Shown one piece after another: positions 15,496-23,769 of a stretch of DNA of 33,483 nt. Under the pieces are notes generated by a model. That model saw only the letters and a list, made by a program, of their open reading frames with translations. It was not told where the DNA came from and did no database searches. The position numbers and the translations under genes were made by a program. Where the stretch lies: the NCBI GenBank assembly GCA_008933635.1, contig WBUQ01000037.1:1-33483 (forward strand). The letters are read 5' to 3'. Numbering within the stretch: position 1 is the first letter of the stretch; the number at the start of each line of letters is the position of its first letter. Source of the DNA: Desulfobulbaceae bacterium (GTDB lineage Bacteria; Desulfobacterota; Desulfobulbia; Desulfobulbales; Desulfocapsaceae).

Positions 15496-17553
15496 ATGGC
15501 CAGTCTCTCTTTCAAGTCGATGAAATTCACCACGAAACTCTTCTCGGCGGTCGTCCTGCTCTGTCTGTTGTCGATAGTCATCATCTCGGGCAACGCAGTC
15601 TGGATGTCGCAGAACGGGCTCAATACCCTGGGCCGGAATGCCCTCGAACAGATCCACGGCTCGGTCTATAACTCCTTGCTGACCTATAACCAGACCATAG
15701 GTCGCAAACTGGAGAGCGATCTCAAGATCTTCGACAAAGAATTGCAGACCTGGGGCAGCCCGATGCTCGACACGGCGAACACCACCCCGACGACCATCGT
15801 CAACCAGGTGACTCAGCAGTCTGAAAAGGTCGACCTGCCGCGCCTGCTGGCCGGGGCCAACCCGATCAGCGGTTCCGACGAGATCGTTGACAGTGTCACC
15901 GCCAGCACCGGCAGCGTGGCGACGATCTTCCAGCTTATCGACAACAGGCTGCTGCGGATTTCGACAACGGTGAAAAAACCTGGTGGCGAGCGGGCGACAG
16001 GCACCTATATCCCGGCAGACAGTCCGGTCTACAAGACGATAGTCCAGGGACAAGTCTACAAAGGCAAGGCCTTTGTCGTCAACGACTGGTACCTGACCGC
16101 CTATGCCCCACTGCGCGACAGCGACGATACCATCGTCGGTGCACTCTTTGTCGGCCAGATCATGCTTGCCCCGGAAATACAGAGCTATATCTCCGGCACC
16201 AAGCTCAATGATGGCTATTTCTTCGCCTACACCGAAACTGGCGATTTCGTCATCCATCCCACCTTTGGCAAGGACGATAACCTCTTCAAGATTGTTCCGG
16301 CCTTCGCAGATCACAAAGAAGGTTTTATTGAATATGAGCATGGCGGCGAAGATAAGGTCGCCTTTGTCAAGTATATCAAGGAATGGGGTATGTACCTGGC
16401 GATCAACATCTCCCACGCCGGCATCGACAACGGTCTGGCGGCGAAGATGATCCGTAACAACCTGCTGGTCGGCCTGGTCGTCGTCATTGCCGCCGTCCTG
16501 ATCACCATCCTGCTGGTCCGCACCATCAACAGGCCGCTGCAGGATCTTGCCGCCAAGAGCGTCAAGGTCGGCGAAGGCGACTACACCATCACCTTCGAAG
16601 CCGTAACCGACGACGCGATCGGCCAGCTCGCCAGGTCTCTCGGAGTCATGGTGACCAAGGCCAGGGAGATGCTGGAGGACATCATCCACTCATCGCAGGC
16701 CCTGGCCGCCGCATCGACCGAACTCGCCTCCATTTCCGAGCAGATGGTCAGCAACGCCGATGCGACGGCCCGGATCGCCGACACGGCTTCCGGCAACGCC
16801 CGGGATGTCTCGGACAACATGACCTCGATCTCGGCGGCGATGGAGCAGTCGGCGACCAACCTCGATATGATTGCCTCCGCCTCCGAGGAGATGGGGACCA
16901 CGATCAGGGAGATCGCCGAGAACAGCTCCCGGGCGCGGGCGACAACCGAAGACGCGGTTGAAAAGGCCCGGAAATCCCATGACGGCGTGCGCGAACTCGG
17001 CGAGGCGGCCCGGGCCATCGGCACGGTGACCGAGACAATCACCGATATCTCCGATCAGACCAACCTGCTGGCGCTGAACGCCACCATCGAGGCGGCACGG
17101 GCCGGCGAGGCGGGCAAGGGCTTTGCCGTCGTCGCCAACGAGATCAAGGAACTGGCCAAGCAGACGGCGGCCGCCACCGGCAAGATCCGGGAGGCGATCG
17201 AGGATATCCAGAACCAGACGGGCGAGACGGTCAAGGACATCGAGTCGATCACCGTGGTTATCCAGGACGTCAACGATGTGGTCAACAGCATCGTCAGCGC
17301 CGTTGAAGAGCAGTCGATCACCACCGCGGAGATCGTCAACAACGTCAGCCAGGCGTCCCAGGGGATCACCGAGATCAACGAGAATATCGCCAGCAGCAGT
17401 GCCATGACGGCGCAGATGTCGGATGGCGTCGGTCAGGTCAAGGAACGGTCGGTCGAGGTGATGAGCAACAGCCAGTACGTCCGCAGTTCGGCCGACGAAT
17501 TGTCGCAGCTGTCGGAAAAACTGACGGCCCTGGTATCACGATTCAGGATTTAG
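15496..17553 (+). CDS. Methyl-accepting chemotaxis protein with periplasmic Cache domain
   Basis: A 685-residue transmembrane chemoreceptor. TM1 is at about 14-33 and a periplasmic region at about 35-313, with a double Cache look ([20 protein letters not shown], then [20 protein letters not shown], the conserved end of the Cache sensor). TM2 is at about 317-338, a HAMP domain at about 336-390 ([20 protein letters not shown]) and a coiled-coil signalling domain to the end. The CheA/CheW-binding hairpin tip is near residue 518 ([20 protein letters not shown]). It steers motility or a chemosensory pathway in response to a small ligand, probably an organic acid as for other Cache receptors. AGGAG five bases before the ATG at 15496 fixes the start. 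No C-terminal CheR-docking pentapeptide. Confidence 0.95.
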   Translation: MASLSFKSMKFTTKLFSAVVLLCLLSIVIISGNAVWMSQNGLNTLGRNALEQIHGSVYNSLLTYNQTIGRKLESDLKIFDKELQTWGSPMLDTANTTPTTIVNQVTQQSEKVDLPRLLAGANPISGSDEIVDSVTASTGSVATIFQLIDNRLLRISTTVKKPGGERATGTYIPADSPVYKTIVQGQVYKGKAFVVNDWYLTAYAPLRDSDDTIVGALFVGQIMLAPEIQSYISGTKLNDGYFFAYTETGDFVIHPTFGKDDNLFKIVPAFADHKEGFIEYEHGGEDKVAFVKYIKEWGMYLAINISHAGIDNGLAAKMIRNNLLVGLVVVIAAVLITILLVRTINRPLQDLAAKSVKVGEGDYTITFEAVTDDAIGQLARSLGVMVTKAREMLEDIIHSSQALAAASTELASISEQMVSNADATARIADTASGNARDVSDNMTSISAAMEQSATNLDMIASASEEMGTTIREIAENSSRARATTEDAVEKARKSHDGVRELGEAARAIGTVTETITDISDQTNLLALNATIEAARAGEAGKGFAVVANEIKELAKQTAAATGKIREAIEDIQNQTGETVKDIESITVVIQDVNDVVNSIVSAVEEQSITTAEIVNNVSQASQGITEINENIASSSAMTAQMSDGVGQVKERSVEVMSNSQYVRSSADELSQLSEKLTALVSRFRI

Positions 17554-17562
17554 CCCTTTTCC

Positions 17563-17610
17563 GGGTATCGGCGATCCGGCCAAGGTCCTGCGGCCGGACC
17601 GCCGATACCC
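17563..17610. terminator. Long bidirectional terminator hairpin
   Basis: Arms 17563-17581 and 17592-17610 pair over 19 positions with one mismatch (A/C), loop of 10. It lies between the convergent chemoreceptor and ligase genes. On the minus strand a short run of A/G follows rather than T, so the long stem itself probably causes termination. Confidence 0.7.
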
Positions 17611-17632
17611 TCTTCACCCGCGCAGCCCGGGA

Positions 17633-19156
17633 TCATCCCCCTTCACCATACAACTCCTTGACCTTCCTGCGATCCGGGGAGCCGTCCGCCAGCCGCGGCA
17701 GTTCGTCGACATACTGGACGTACTGGGGTTTCTTGTAGCGGGCGATTCGTTCGCCGACAAAGTCGATCAGCTCCCTGGCGGACAGGCTGTGGCCGGGAAG
17801 CAGCTGGCAGACCGCCTTGATCCCCTCCTTCCATTTCGGGTCCGGAACCCCGATCACCACCGTCGCGGCGATGGCCGGATGCAGAAGGATGGTGTTTTCG
17901 ACCTCCGCCGGATAGACGTTTTCGCCGCCGGGCTTGATCAGTTCCTTCTCCGCCTTCCGCCCCTTGTAGTGCAGGAAGCCGTCTCCATCGAAGCGGCCGA
18001 GGTCGCCGGTGTGATGCCAGCCGCGGCGGAAGGCGTGGGCCGTGTCCGCCTCCAGGTTGATATAGCCCTTGAAGACCATCGGCCCCCGGACGACAATCTC
18101 GCCGGTTTCGCCTTCCCCGACCGGTCGGCCGTCGTCGTCGACAAGGTCGACCTCGGCCGCCGGCACCGGCCTGCCGGCCGATCCCGGTCGGTCGTCGTAG
18201 CGGCTGACCGTCGTCAGGCAGCTGGTTTCGGTCTGGCCGAAGAAGCTGTAGAAAGTGCCTCCCGTGGTGTTCTGGTATCGGACGATGGTGTCGGGAGAGT
18301 CAAGGCCGATGACCTTTTTCAGTGAGGAGATATCCGCCCCCTCTTTTGTGCCGTGATCGAGCAGCGCCCCGAGGATCGGGGCGAAATCGAACATCACCGT
18401 CGCCTTCTTCTCCGCGATCAGGCCGACGGCGGCCCCGGCGTCGAATTTGGCCAGGTTCAGGCAGGCGGCCCCGGCGTGGAAGCAGCTCATCGTTATGCAC
18501 AAGCCGCCGACATGGAACAAGGGCAGGACGTTGAGGTGCACGTCGTCCGCCTGCAGCGACATCGCCCGGATGAACTCGAGATTGGAGAAGACCAGATTGG
18601 CATGGCTGAGCATCGCCCCGCGCGGCCGGCCGGCGACAGCGGCGGTGTGGATGATGAAGAAGTCGCTGTCGGCCGGGATATCCTCGGCGGTAAAATCCGG
18701 GCTTTCTGCCGGCAGGCGGGGGAAGGCGGCAAGCATCGTCCCCGGTTCCGCCAGCGAATGGAAATGGCGGACCGTGGAGAGCTTGTCCCGGATCTGGGCG
18801 ATGGTCTCCTCGAATTCCGGGTCGGCGAAGACGATGGCCGGTGTCCCGTCGTTGAGGTTGAAGGCGACCTCGCCCGCGGAAAGACGCCAGTTCACCGGCA
18901 GCATCACTGCGCCGAGAGCGGCGGCGGCACCGTAGAGGAGAAAGAATTCGAGGCTGTTCTTGCCGAGAACGCCGATCCGGTCGCCGCGGCCGACCCCGAG
19001 GGCTCTGAGCGCCGCAGCCAGGCTGTCGGTCATTCTCCTGAATTCGGCAAACGAGACGGATCTGCCGGTGCCGGCCTCGTACCAGGCCATCCTGTTTCCG
19101 TACAGCCTGGCGTTGCGGCAGATGATGCGGTAGTGGGTAAGATCGTTCAGGGCCAT
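17633..19156 (-). CDS. AMP-forming acyl-CoA synthetase-like ligase
   Basis: A 507-residue ANL-superfamily protein. Members activate a carboxylate as acyl-AMP and usually transfer it to CoA. The A5 motif is FFGQTE (305-310), A7 is HTGDLG (382-387) and A8 runs KGRKAEKELIKPGGENVYPAEVE over 398-420 with Glu replacing the usual Asp. The A10 lysine is Lys498 or Lys500 near the end (PDRRKVKELYG). The A3 phosphate loop is unusual: HTAAVAGRPRG (170-180) in place of TSGTTGxPKG, having lost the Ser/Thr-Gly core. Substrate unknown; a long- or medium-chain or aromatic acid is possible. GAGGAG precedes the ATG at 19156. It follows the QueG-like gene by 48 bases and is probably co-transcribed. Confidence 0.88.
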   Translation of the reverse strand: MALNDLTHYRIICRNARLYGNRMAWYEAGTGRSVSFAEFRRMTDSLAAALRALGVGRGDRIGVLGKNSLEFFLLYGAAAALGAVMLPVNWRLSAGEVAFNLNDGTPAIVFADPEFEETIAQIRDKLSTVRHFHSLAEPGTMLAAFPRLPAESPDFTAEDIPADSDFFIIHTAAVAGRPRGAMLSHANLVFSNLEFIRAMSLQADDVHLNVLPLFHVGGLCITMSCFHAGAACLNLAKFDAGAAVGLIAEKKATVMFDFAPILGALLDHGTKEGADISSLKKVIGLDSPDTIVRYQNTTGGTFYSFFGQTETSCLTTVSRYDDRPGSAGRPVPAAEVDLVDDDGRPVGEGETGEIVVRGPMVFKGYINLEADTAHAFRRGWHHTGDLGRFDGDGFLHYKGRKAEKELIKPGGENVYPAEVENTILLHPAIAATVVIGVPDPKWKEGIKAVCQLLPGHSLSARELIDFVGERIARYKKPQYVQYVDELPRLADGSPDRRKVKELYGEGG

Positions 19157-19204
19157 TTTCTCCTCGTCGGTTGGGTTGGATGTTGTCGTTCTGCTGTCGG
19201 ACAA

Positions 19205-19972
19205 TCAGGGCGATCGTCCTTCTTGTTCCTGTAGGCCGTGGGGCGACGCTGGTACCTGCCGGTTACCGAAGGGGCAGATGTGCAGGCAGAGGCCGCACAC
19301 TGCCGTTTCCGGGTCCTTTTTCCGCATCATGCTGAAATAGCGGTCGCATCTGCCGGCGTCGAAGCGGGCCGACCGTGGTTCATCCGCCCGGAATGGCCTG
19401 CCGGTGAAGGCCCTGACCGGGCAGATGTCGACGCAGAGCCGGCAATCCCCGCACTTCTGTTCCATGGCCTGGCCGGTCGCGGCCAGCGGCGCGTCGGTCA
19501 GCAGAGTGGCCCAGCGGACCCTCGGTCCCATGTCGGGGGTGATCAACAGACAGTTCCTGCCGATCCAGCCCAGCCCGGCGAGGTGGGCGGCCAGCTTGTG
19601 CGGAAAGATGGCGCAGAGCTGCTCGTCGTCGATCCGTTTCGAGGCGGCGACGGGATAAGCGTGCCAGCCGCGGCGCTGTACGGTGCTGGCCAGGCGGGAA
19701 ACGATCTGGTCAAGCCGGGTGTTGATGACGTCGTAGCAGTGTGATCGGTAGCTGACGGCGGCCGGTCGCTCGATGGAACGGCGGAGCTGATCGACGACGG
19801 GATGGAGCAGGGCGACGCCGATGGAGACGGCGCGGGGGTATCCGGCGATATCCTCTCCACCCTGGCCGGAGATCATGCCAGAGGCCGGCGTCAGGTCGGC
19901 AATGCCGAAATAATCGGCCCCCAGGGCCATGGCCGAGTCGTGGAGCTCGGTCCGGAATGCGTTCTCGGGCAT
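19205..19972 (-). CDS. QueG-like double-cluster iron-sulfur protein
   Basis: A 255-residue protein resembling the catalytic and ferredoxin parts of epoxyqueuosine reductase (COG1600). GWIGRNCLLITPDMGPRVRW (135-154) is the family's central motif. Two 4Fe-4S binding sites follow: Cys174, 177, 180, 184 (CGDCRLCVDICP) and Cys209 with 226, 229, 233 (CGLCLHICP). The HEAT-like C-terminus of full QueG (usually above 330 residues) is absent, so it is more likely one of the shorter paralogues with an unassigned electron-transfer role than the tRNA enzyme. ATG 19972 is chosen as the first start giving the DUF1730-like opening; no clear ribosome site. It leads the two-gene unit with the ligase. Confidence 0.82.
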   Translation of the reverse strand: MPENAFRTELHDSAMALGADYFGIADLTPASGMISGQGGEDIAGYPRAVSIGVALLHPVVDQLRRSIERPAAVSYRSHCYDVINTRLDQIVSRLASTVQRRGWHAYPVAASKRIDDEQLCAIFPHKLAAHLAGLGWIGRNCLLITPDMGPRVRWATLLTDAPLAATGQAMEQKCGDCRLCVDICPVRAFTGRPFRADEPRSARFDAGRCDRYFSMMRKKDPETAVCGLCLHICPFGNRQVPASPHGLQEQEGRSP

Positions 19973-20011
19973 GGGTTGGCGGCAATGCGGCGTTCTCAGT
20001 GGTCGGCATGT

Positions 20012-20061
20012 CAGAGCCCCTCCCCCCGGACCCGCCGTCGGTCCGGGGGGAGGGGGCTCTG
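20012..20061 (-). terminator. Very stable G/C hairpin
   Basis: The arm 20012-20032 (CAGAG, CCCC, T, CCCCCC, GGACC) pairs with 20040-20061 with one bulged G and a loop of about 7. It lies 25 bases after the stop of the 63-residue gene and 40 bases before the QueG-like start. No T tract on either strand; the extreme stem suggests a terminator or RNA-processing barrier. Confidence 0.6.
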
Positions 20062-20085
20062 TCTTCATCCTCTGTCGATGGGCCT

Positions 20086-20277
20086 TCAGATCCCGTCCAT
20101 GTGCTGCTGCTTATAGGTTTTGACCGTTTCTTCGTCAACAAAGTGGCGGATCCGGCTGAGGCAGGCTTCGTCGGTGCAGACTTTCGGCATGATCTCGGTC
20201 AGTACTTCCGTGATCAGACGTTTCTGTTCGCTTGGCTCGAGGGCGAGCACCGCATCTTTCAACTGATTGAATTCCAT
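20086..20277 (-). CDS. Small 63-residue protein, function unknown
   Basis: A 63-residue acidic, mainly helical protein: an amphipathic opening (EFNQLKDAVLALEPSEQKRL), then a pair of cysteines, Cys34 and Cys39, in VCTDEACLSRIRHFVDEE, ending with a Lys/Gln-rich tail. GGGAG lies seven bases upstream of the ATG at 20277. It overlaps the end of the upstream solute-binding reading frame by 19 bases. No family is recognised; the size and charge fit a soluble adaptor or regulator. A strong hairpin follows. Confidence 0.65.
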   Translation of the reverse strand: MEFNQLKDAVLALEPSEQKRLITEVLTEIMPKVCTDEACLSRIRHFVDEETVKTYKQQHMDGI

Positions 20278-21257
20278 GATAATTCTCCCATTTTTGATGT
20301 TGTCCGCGCAGCGTGCGGAGACCTGCCCGGTCGTTCACCGGCCGGTTCAGGCATACTTTCCGCGCCACTGCATGGTGTAAGTGCCCCCTGATCGGCTGCA
20401 GGCTGCCAGTTCCCCCTGTCACCCGGGTCTCCTGCCACCGGTGCGGCATGCCGCAGACCTGGCTGCCGGGGGCAGTTCAGCCGGGCATATTCCAGTGCTA
20501 GTTTTTCCAGCGTACCGTCCGCCATCAGCTTGCCGATGGCGGCGTTGATCTTCGGCATCAGGCCGGCATGCCGCGATTTCCTGCTCATCAGCAGGTGGAA
20601 GTTGACGGGGCCGAAACGGACGTCGGTCTGGACGATGTCCGCTGTCAGACCGTATTGCCTGATCAGGCGGTTCATCGAGATCGGGGCGTCGATCATGATG
20701 TCCGCCCGCCTTTTTGCCAGGAACTGGACGAGATTCTCATCGTTGGGGACGTACAGGGTCTTGATGCCCAATGAATCGATATTCTCCTTGTGCCAGCCAT
20801 TACCCTCGTTGGTGACCGGGGTCAGGTCCAGTCTGATGATGTCCATCGGTGTCCCGATCTTCCTGATTTCATCGAGCCGGGGATGACCGGCGTAGGCGTA
20901 CACATGGAGATCCATCTTCAGCAGCGGCTCGTCGCTGGCGATGCTGTAGAGCAGCCGTTCCCTGGTCGGCACGGAAATCAGGAAGTCAGCGTTGCCATCC
21001 TCGACCTGTTTCTGGGCCCGTTTCCACGGGTAGGATTCAAAGGCCAGCCCCATCCCGAGTTCCTGGACCATCACCCGGTCGAGGATGTCGATGAACAGCC
21101 CCTTCCAGCCGTAGCGGCTGCCGTGATCGGGTGTGTGGAAGGGCGCCCCGGGAGTCCCGACGGCGCAGACCAGGACCGGTCTTCCCTGCTCGGCACAACG
21201 GCCATGACTGGGGATCATCAGGAGGAAGGCTGTCAGCAGCAGGAGCGAAATCCTCAT
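20259..21257 (-). CDS. SBP_bac_3-type solute-binding protein with odd C-terminal tail
   Basis: A 332-residue periplasmic binding protein. A signal peptide is at about 1-21 (RISLLLLTAFLLMIPSHGRC). The binding fold runs from about 27 to 262: GLFIDILDRVM, FESYPWKRAQKQVEDGNADF, RRADIMIDAPISMN and a last helix LEKLALEYARL. After that, residues about 263-332 are Pro/Gly/Arg-rich with no domain look and overlap the next gene, so they may be read-through after a lost stop or a frameshift. A TGA in another frame occurs right after the last helix (inside CGGCTGAAC). The ATG at 21257 has GGAG at good spacing. No permease gene is near. It follows the HTH/Zn-ribbon gene by 45 bases. Confidence 0.82.
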   Translation of the reverse strand: MRISLLLLTAFLLMIPSHGRCAEQGRPVLVCAVGTPGAPFHTPDHGSRYGWKGLFIDILDRVMVQELGMGLAFESYPWKRAQKQVEDGNADFLISVPTRERLLYSIASDEPLLKMDLHVYAYAGHPRLDEIRKIGTPMDIIRLDLTPVTNEGNGWHKENIDSLGIKTLYVPNDENLVQFLAKRRADIMIDAPISMNRLIRQYGLTADIVQTDVRFGPVNFHLLMSRKSRHAGLMPKINAAIGKLMADGTLEKLALEYARLNCPRQPGLRHAAPVAGDPGDRGNWQPAADQGALTPCSGAESMPEPAGERPGRSPHAARTTSKMGELSWNSIS

Positions 21258-21302
21258 CGGTATCTCCATGGATAAGAGGCGGTCAGGCAGACTGCCTTCC
21301 GC

Positions 21303-21611
21303 TCATCGTCCGGTGGCGATGGAAAAGAGGGGCTGCTCGATATGGGTCCCTTTGCATTGCGGGCACTTCCCCGGTTTCTTCAGCCTGTTCCGTTTTGCGA
21401 AGAGGTAGCCGCAGCCGGTACATCGAGCAGGGGTTATATTCAGTATACCCGTCCGCTGCATCTGTTCAAGGTGGCTGTAGATTTCTTTTTCGGACAGTCG
21501 GATCTCCCGGGAGAGAAGGCTGACCGAAAGGCATTGGCCGGCGAGAAGGTGCATCAGTTCCTGCCGGATGGTCAGATTGCGTTCCCGGGGGATGGTTTCT
21601 TTCTTTTTCAC
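21303..21611 (-). CDS. HTH and zinc-ribbon transcriptional regulator (COG3357-like)
   Basis: A 102-residue protein. Residues about 12-60 form a winged-helix-like DNA-binding segment (RQELMHLLAGQCLSVSLLSR, then EIRLSEKEIYSHLEQMQRTG). A zinc ribbon follows with Cys64, Cys67 (CTGCG) and Cys83, Cys86 (CPQCKG). This arrangement matches the small predicted regulators grouped as COG3357. The start is GTG at 21611 with AAAGGA upstream; longer in-frame extensions run through intergenic sequence and were rejected. It is first in a run with the solute-binding and 63-residue genes, and has a good promoter upstream. It may be a local regulator; its signal could be metal or redox. Confidence 0.8.
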   Translation of the reverse strand: MKKKETIPRERNLTIRQELMHLLAGQCLSVSLLSREIRLSEKEIYSHLEQMQRTGILNITPARCTGCGYLFAKRNRLKKPGKCPQCKGTHIEQPLFSIATGR

Positions 21612-21742
21612 CGGTATTGTCCTTTCGATCCGGCACCAGCTGCCGGGATCAGCTCTTCCTCTCCGGCGGCGCAAGGGCAGCGGGATGGGGCGACGGACAG
21701 GAAGAAGAGATGGTAGTGGTGTGCAGAGATGCGTTTGCTGGT

Positions 21743-21772
21743 ATGATAGATAATGATCAGTCGCGGTGTCAA
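21743..21772 (-). promoter_or_regulatory. Promoter of the HTH/Zn-ribbon operon
   Basis: On the minus strand TTGACA (21772-21767) and TATCAT (21748-21743) are 18 bases apart. The expected start leaves a leader of about 125 bases before the GTG at 21611. The spacer contains TGATCA and mirrored ATGATA/TATCAT segments that could be an operator. Confidence 0.5.
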
Positions 21773-21856
21773 CCCGGTTGCCGGGCCAGCCGATCTGAGC
21801 GGTCCGGTGCGGCAATGCCCCGGAAACCAGGGAAAAGCGGGAATTGGAGGAACGCA

Positions 21857-22753
21857 ATGCATATCGGTCTGGCCCTCGGTAGTGGTTCTTCCCGCGGCTG
21901 GGCGCATATCGGTGTCATCAGCGCCCTGACCGAGCAGGGCATCATCCCCGATATCGTCTGCGGGACGTCGATCGGGTCGCTGGTCGGGGCATCCTATGTG
22001 TCCGCTACGCTGGAAAAGCTGGAGCAGTGGGTGTGCTCGCTGACAAAATTCGAGACGGTACGCTTCTTTGATATCAATTCCTCGCTGAATGGCTTTGTCG
22101 ACACGGATCGGCTGCACCGTTTTCTCAACGAATATGTCGCCAACGATGAGGCGCAGATCGAGGACCTCGGCAAGCAGTATGCCGCCGTTGCGACTGAGCT
22201 GGAGACCGGCAGGGAGGTGTGGCTGACGAAGGGGCCGGTGCTGGAGGCGGTCTGGGCGTCGATCTCGCTGCCCGGCCTCTTTCCGGCGATCCGACACGGA
22301 AACAGGTGGCTGGTGGACGGCGGTCTGGTCAATCCGGTTCCGGTTTCGGTCTGCCGCGCCCTCGGGGCCGATATCGTCATAGCCGTCAACCTGAACGGCG
22401 ATATTGTCGGCAAGCATTTCCAGAAATCCCCGGCTATTACCAAAAAAGTCGAGAACCACGGGGTGATCGACAAGCTCAGCAATCTCGTTACCGAATACAC
22501 CTCGTCGATATTCTCCCCCGCAAAAAACGTGGCCCAGCCGCCTGGCCTGTTCGAGGCCATCGCCGGCTCGGTCAATATCACTCAGGACAGGATCACCAGG
22601 AGCCGGATGGCCGGCGATCCCCCGGATATCCTGCTGGCGCCGAAACTGGCCCATATCGGGCTGCTGGAGTTTTACCGGGCCGCCGAGGCGATCCGCGAGG
22701 GCAGGGAATGTGTCCGCCGGATGCTGCCGGTGATCCGGGATGCCCTGGACTGA
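21857..22753 (+). CDS. Patatin-like phospholipase (RssA-type)
   Basis: A 298-residue serine lipase of the patatin family. The oxyanion-hole motif is GSGSSRGWAHIGV (8-20), the nucleophile is Ser38 in GTSIG, and the catalytic aspartate is Asp154 in VDGGLVNPVPV. Such proteins use a Ser-Asp dyad to cut acyl esters of membrane lipids. No signal peptide, so cytoplasmic or membrane-associated. GGAGG lies 6 bases before the ATG at 21857. It is divergent from the HTH/Zn-ribbon gene and followed by a terminator. The C-terminal ~80 residues include a helix (LLEFYRAAEAIREGRECVRR) usual in RssA relatives. Confidence 0.9.
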   Translation: MHIGLALGSGSSRGWAHIGVISALTEQGIIPDIVCGTSIGSLVGASYVSATLEKLEQWVCSLTKFETVRFFDINSSLNGFVDTDRLHRFLNEYVANDEAQIEDLGKQYAAVATELETGREVWLTKGPVLEAVWASISLPGLFPAIRHGNRWLVDGGLVNPVPVSVCRALGADIVIAVNLNGDIVGKHFQKSPAITKKVENHGVIDKLSNLVTEYTSSIFSPAKNVAQPPGLFEAIAGSVNITQDRITRSRMAGDPPDILLAPKLAHIGLLEFYRAAEAIREGRECVRRMLPVIRDALD

Positions 22754-22792
22754 TCCTGGCCATCACCTGCCTCGGCCATCGATGACCGCTCC

Positions 22793-22828
22793 GATCGGTT
22801 GTCGGGTATCACCGCCGATCCCGTTTTT
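22793..22828 (+). terminator. Rho-independent terminator after the patatin gene
   Basis: GATCGG (22793-22798) pairs with CCGATC (22815-22820), followed by CCG and five T. The stem is short with a 16-base loop, but the T run at 22824-22828 is the clearest in the window. Confidence 0.5.
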
Positions 22829-23044
22829 CCCTTGCTGAAGGCTGCTTACTGCCTGCGTGCCGGTTCCGGCGCTGGAGAAAACACTTCGGCCCCTTGATCA
22901 TCGGGGGCAGTTGTTTAACAGTATCTGATGGGGAACGACAATGTTAACCTTAGATGAAAAGGAGAGTCGTTGACAACGGGGAAACACGAGTGACTTACGA
23001 TGATGTCTTTGAGTTGCAGGCTTCTCAAACACAAGGAGGGGGCA

Positions 23045-23680
23045 ATGAAAAAAATCATAAGTACTTCACTGGTCGCATGTTCCGTCATGTTGACTGCCAA
23101 TGCCTATGGCGCGGATGGGTTGTACGTGAGCGCCGATGTCGGCCTCGCGATGCTCAACGATGCCGATGCGACTGATCGGTCTCTGCCGGGGATTGAGGCA
23201 AACATGGAATATGATGCCGGGGTGGCGGTGATTGCCGCACTTGGCTACAGGATGCAGCAGTTCCGTTTTGAGGGCGAGATCGGCTATCAGGTCAACGATT
23301 TCGACCAGCAGAGCGGCTTTGGCCAGAACCTGGATCTGGAAGGAGATCAGACGGTGCTCTCGTTTCTGGCCAACGTCTACTATGACATACCGACCAACAG
23401 CAGGTTCACGCCGTTCATTACGGCCGGTATCGGATTTGCCATGGTGGATATCAATGACCTGCGGTATGCCGCCGCCACCAGGCAGCAGCCCTTCAGTGAT
23501 GATGACACGGTACTGGCAGGGCAGGTCGGTGCGGGGGTGAGCTACGCTGTCAACGATAAGACGGATGTCGAGCTGAAATACCGGTATTTCATGGCGGATG
23601 ACCTGGAATTTTCGGATGGCAGCACCCTGGATGGCCCATCAAGCCACAACATCTATCTTGGCATGCGCTACACATTCTGA
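23045..23680 (+). CDS. Outer-membrane beta-barrel protein
   Basis: A 211-residue exported protein. A signal peptide covers 1-22 (KKIISTSLVACSVMLTANAY, cleavage before GADG). The rest alternates short amphipathic strands and loops: GLYVSADVGLAML, GVAVIAALGYRMQQFRFEGE, TVLSFLANVYYDIP, FTPFITAGIGFAMV, TVLAGQVGAGVSYAV, TDVELKYRYFMADD, and a last strand NIYLGMRYTF ending in Phe, as outer-membrane barrels do. An eight-stranded OmpA/OmpW-like barrel fits the length. AAGGAGG lies just before the ATG at 23045. The 290 bases upstream show a TTGACA at 22970 but no matching -10, so the promoter is not assigned. Likely monocistronic. Confidence 0.85.
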   Translation: MKKIISTSLVACSVMLTANAYGADGLYVSADVGLAMLNDADATDRSLPGIEANMEYDAGVAVIAALGYRMQQFRFEGEIGYQVNDFDQQSGFGQNLDLEGDQTVLSFLANVYYDIPTNSRFTPFITAGIGFAMVDINDLRYAAATRQQPFSDDDTVLAGQVGAGVSYAVNDKTDVELKYRYFMADDLEFSDGSTLDGPSSHNIYLGMRYTF

Positions 23681-23689
23681 CCTTATTCG

Positions 23690-23728
23690 CCCAGCCGTCG
23701 CATCGGTTCGGCCGGCGCGACGACTGGG
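23690..23728. terminator. Hairpin between convergent genes
   Basis: Arms 23690-23701 and 23717-23728 pair over 12 positions with one mismatch around a 15-base loop, just after the outer-membrane gene and before the Mut7-C stop. No T tract. Confidence 0.5.
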
Positions 23729-23769
23729 ACGGCTTGTCCGGAACGGCGGTATCGATACATGTCTGCTGA

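Noticed and set aside
15418-16689. 423-codon open frame antisense to the chemoreceptor
   Set aside because: The plus strand encodes a complete Cache/HAMP/MCP protein here; the antisense translation shows no domain.
21608-22654. 348-codon open frame antisense to the patatin gene
   Set aside because: The patatin catalytic motifs are on the plus strand; the antisense product has no recognisable fold or start site.
22970-22975. TTGACA upstream of the outer-membrane gene
   Set aside because: The nearest -10-like sequence (TACGAT) is 20 bases away, too far for a usual sigma-70 promoter.
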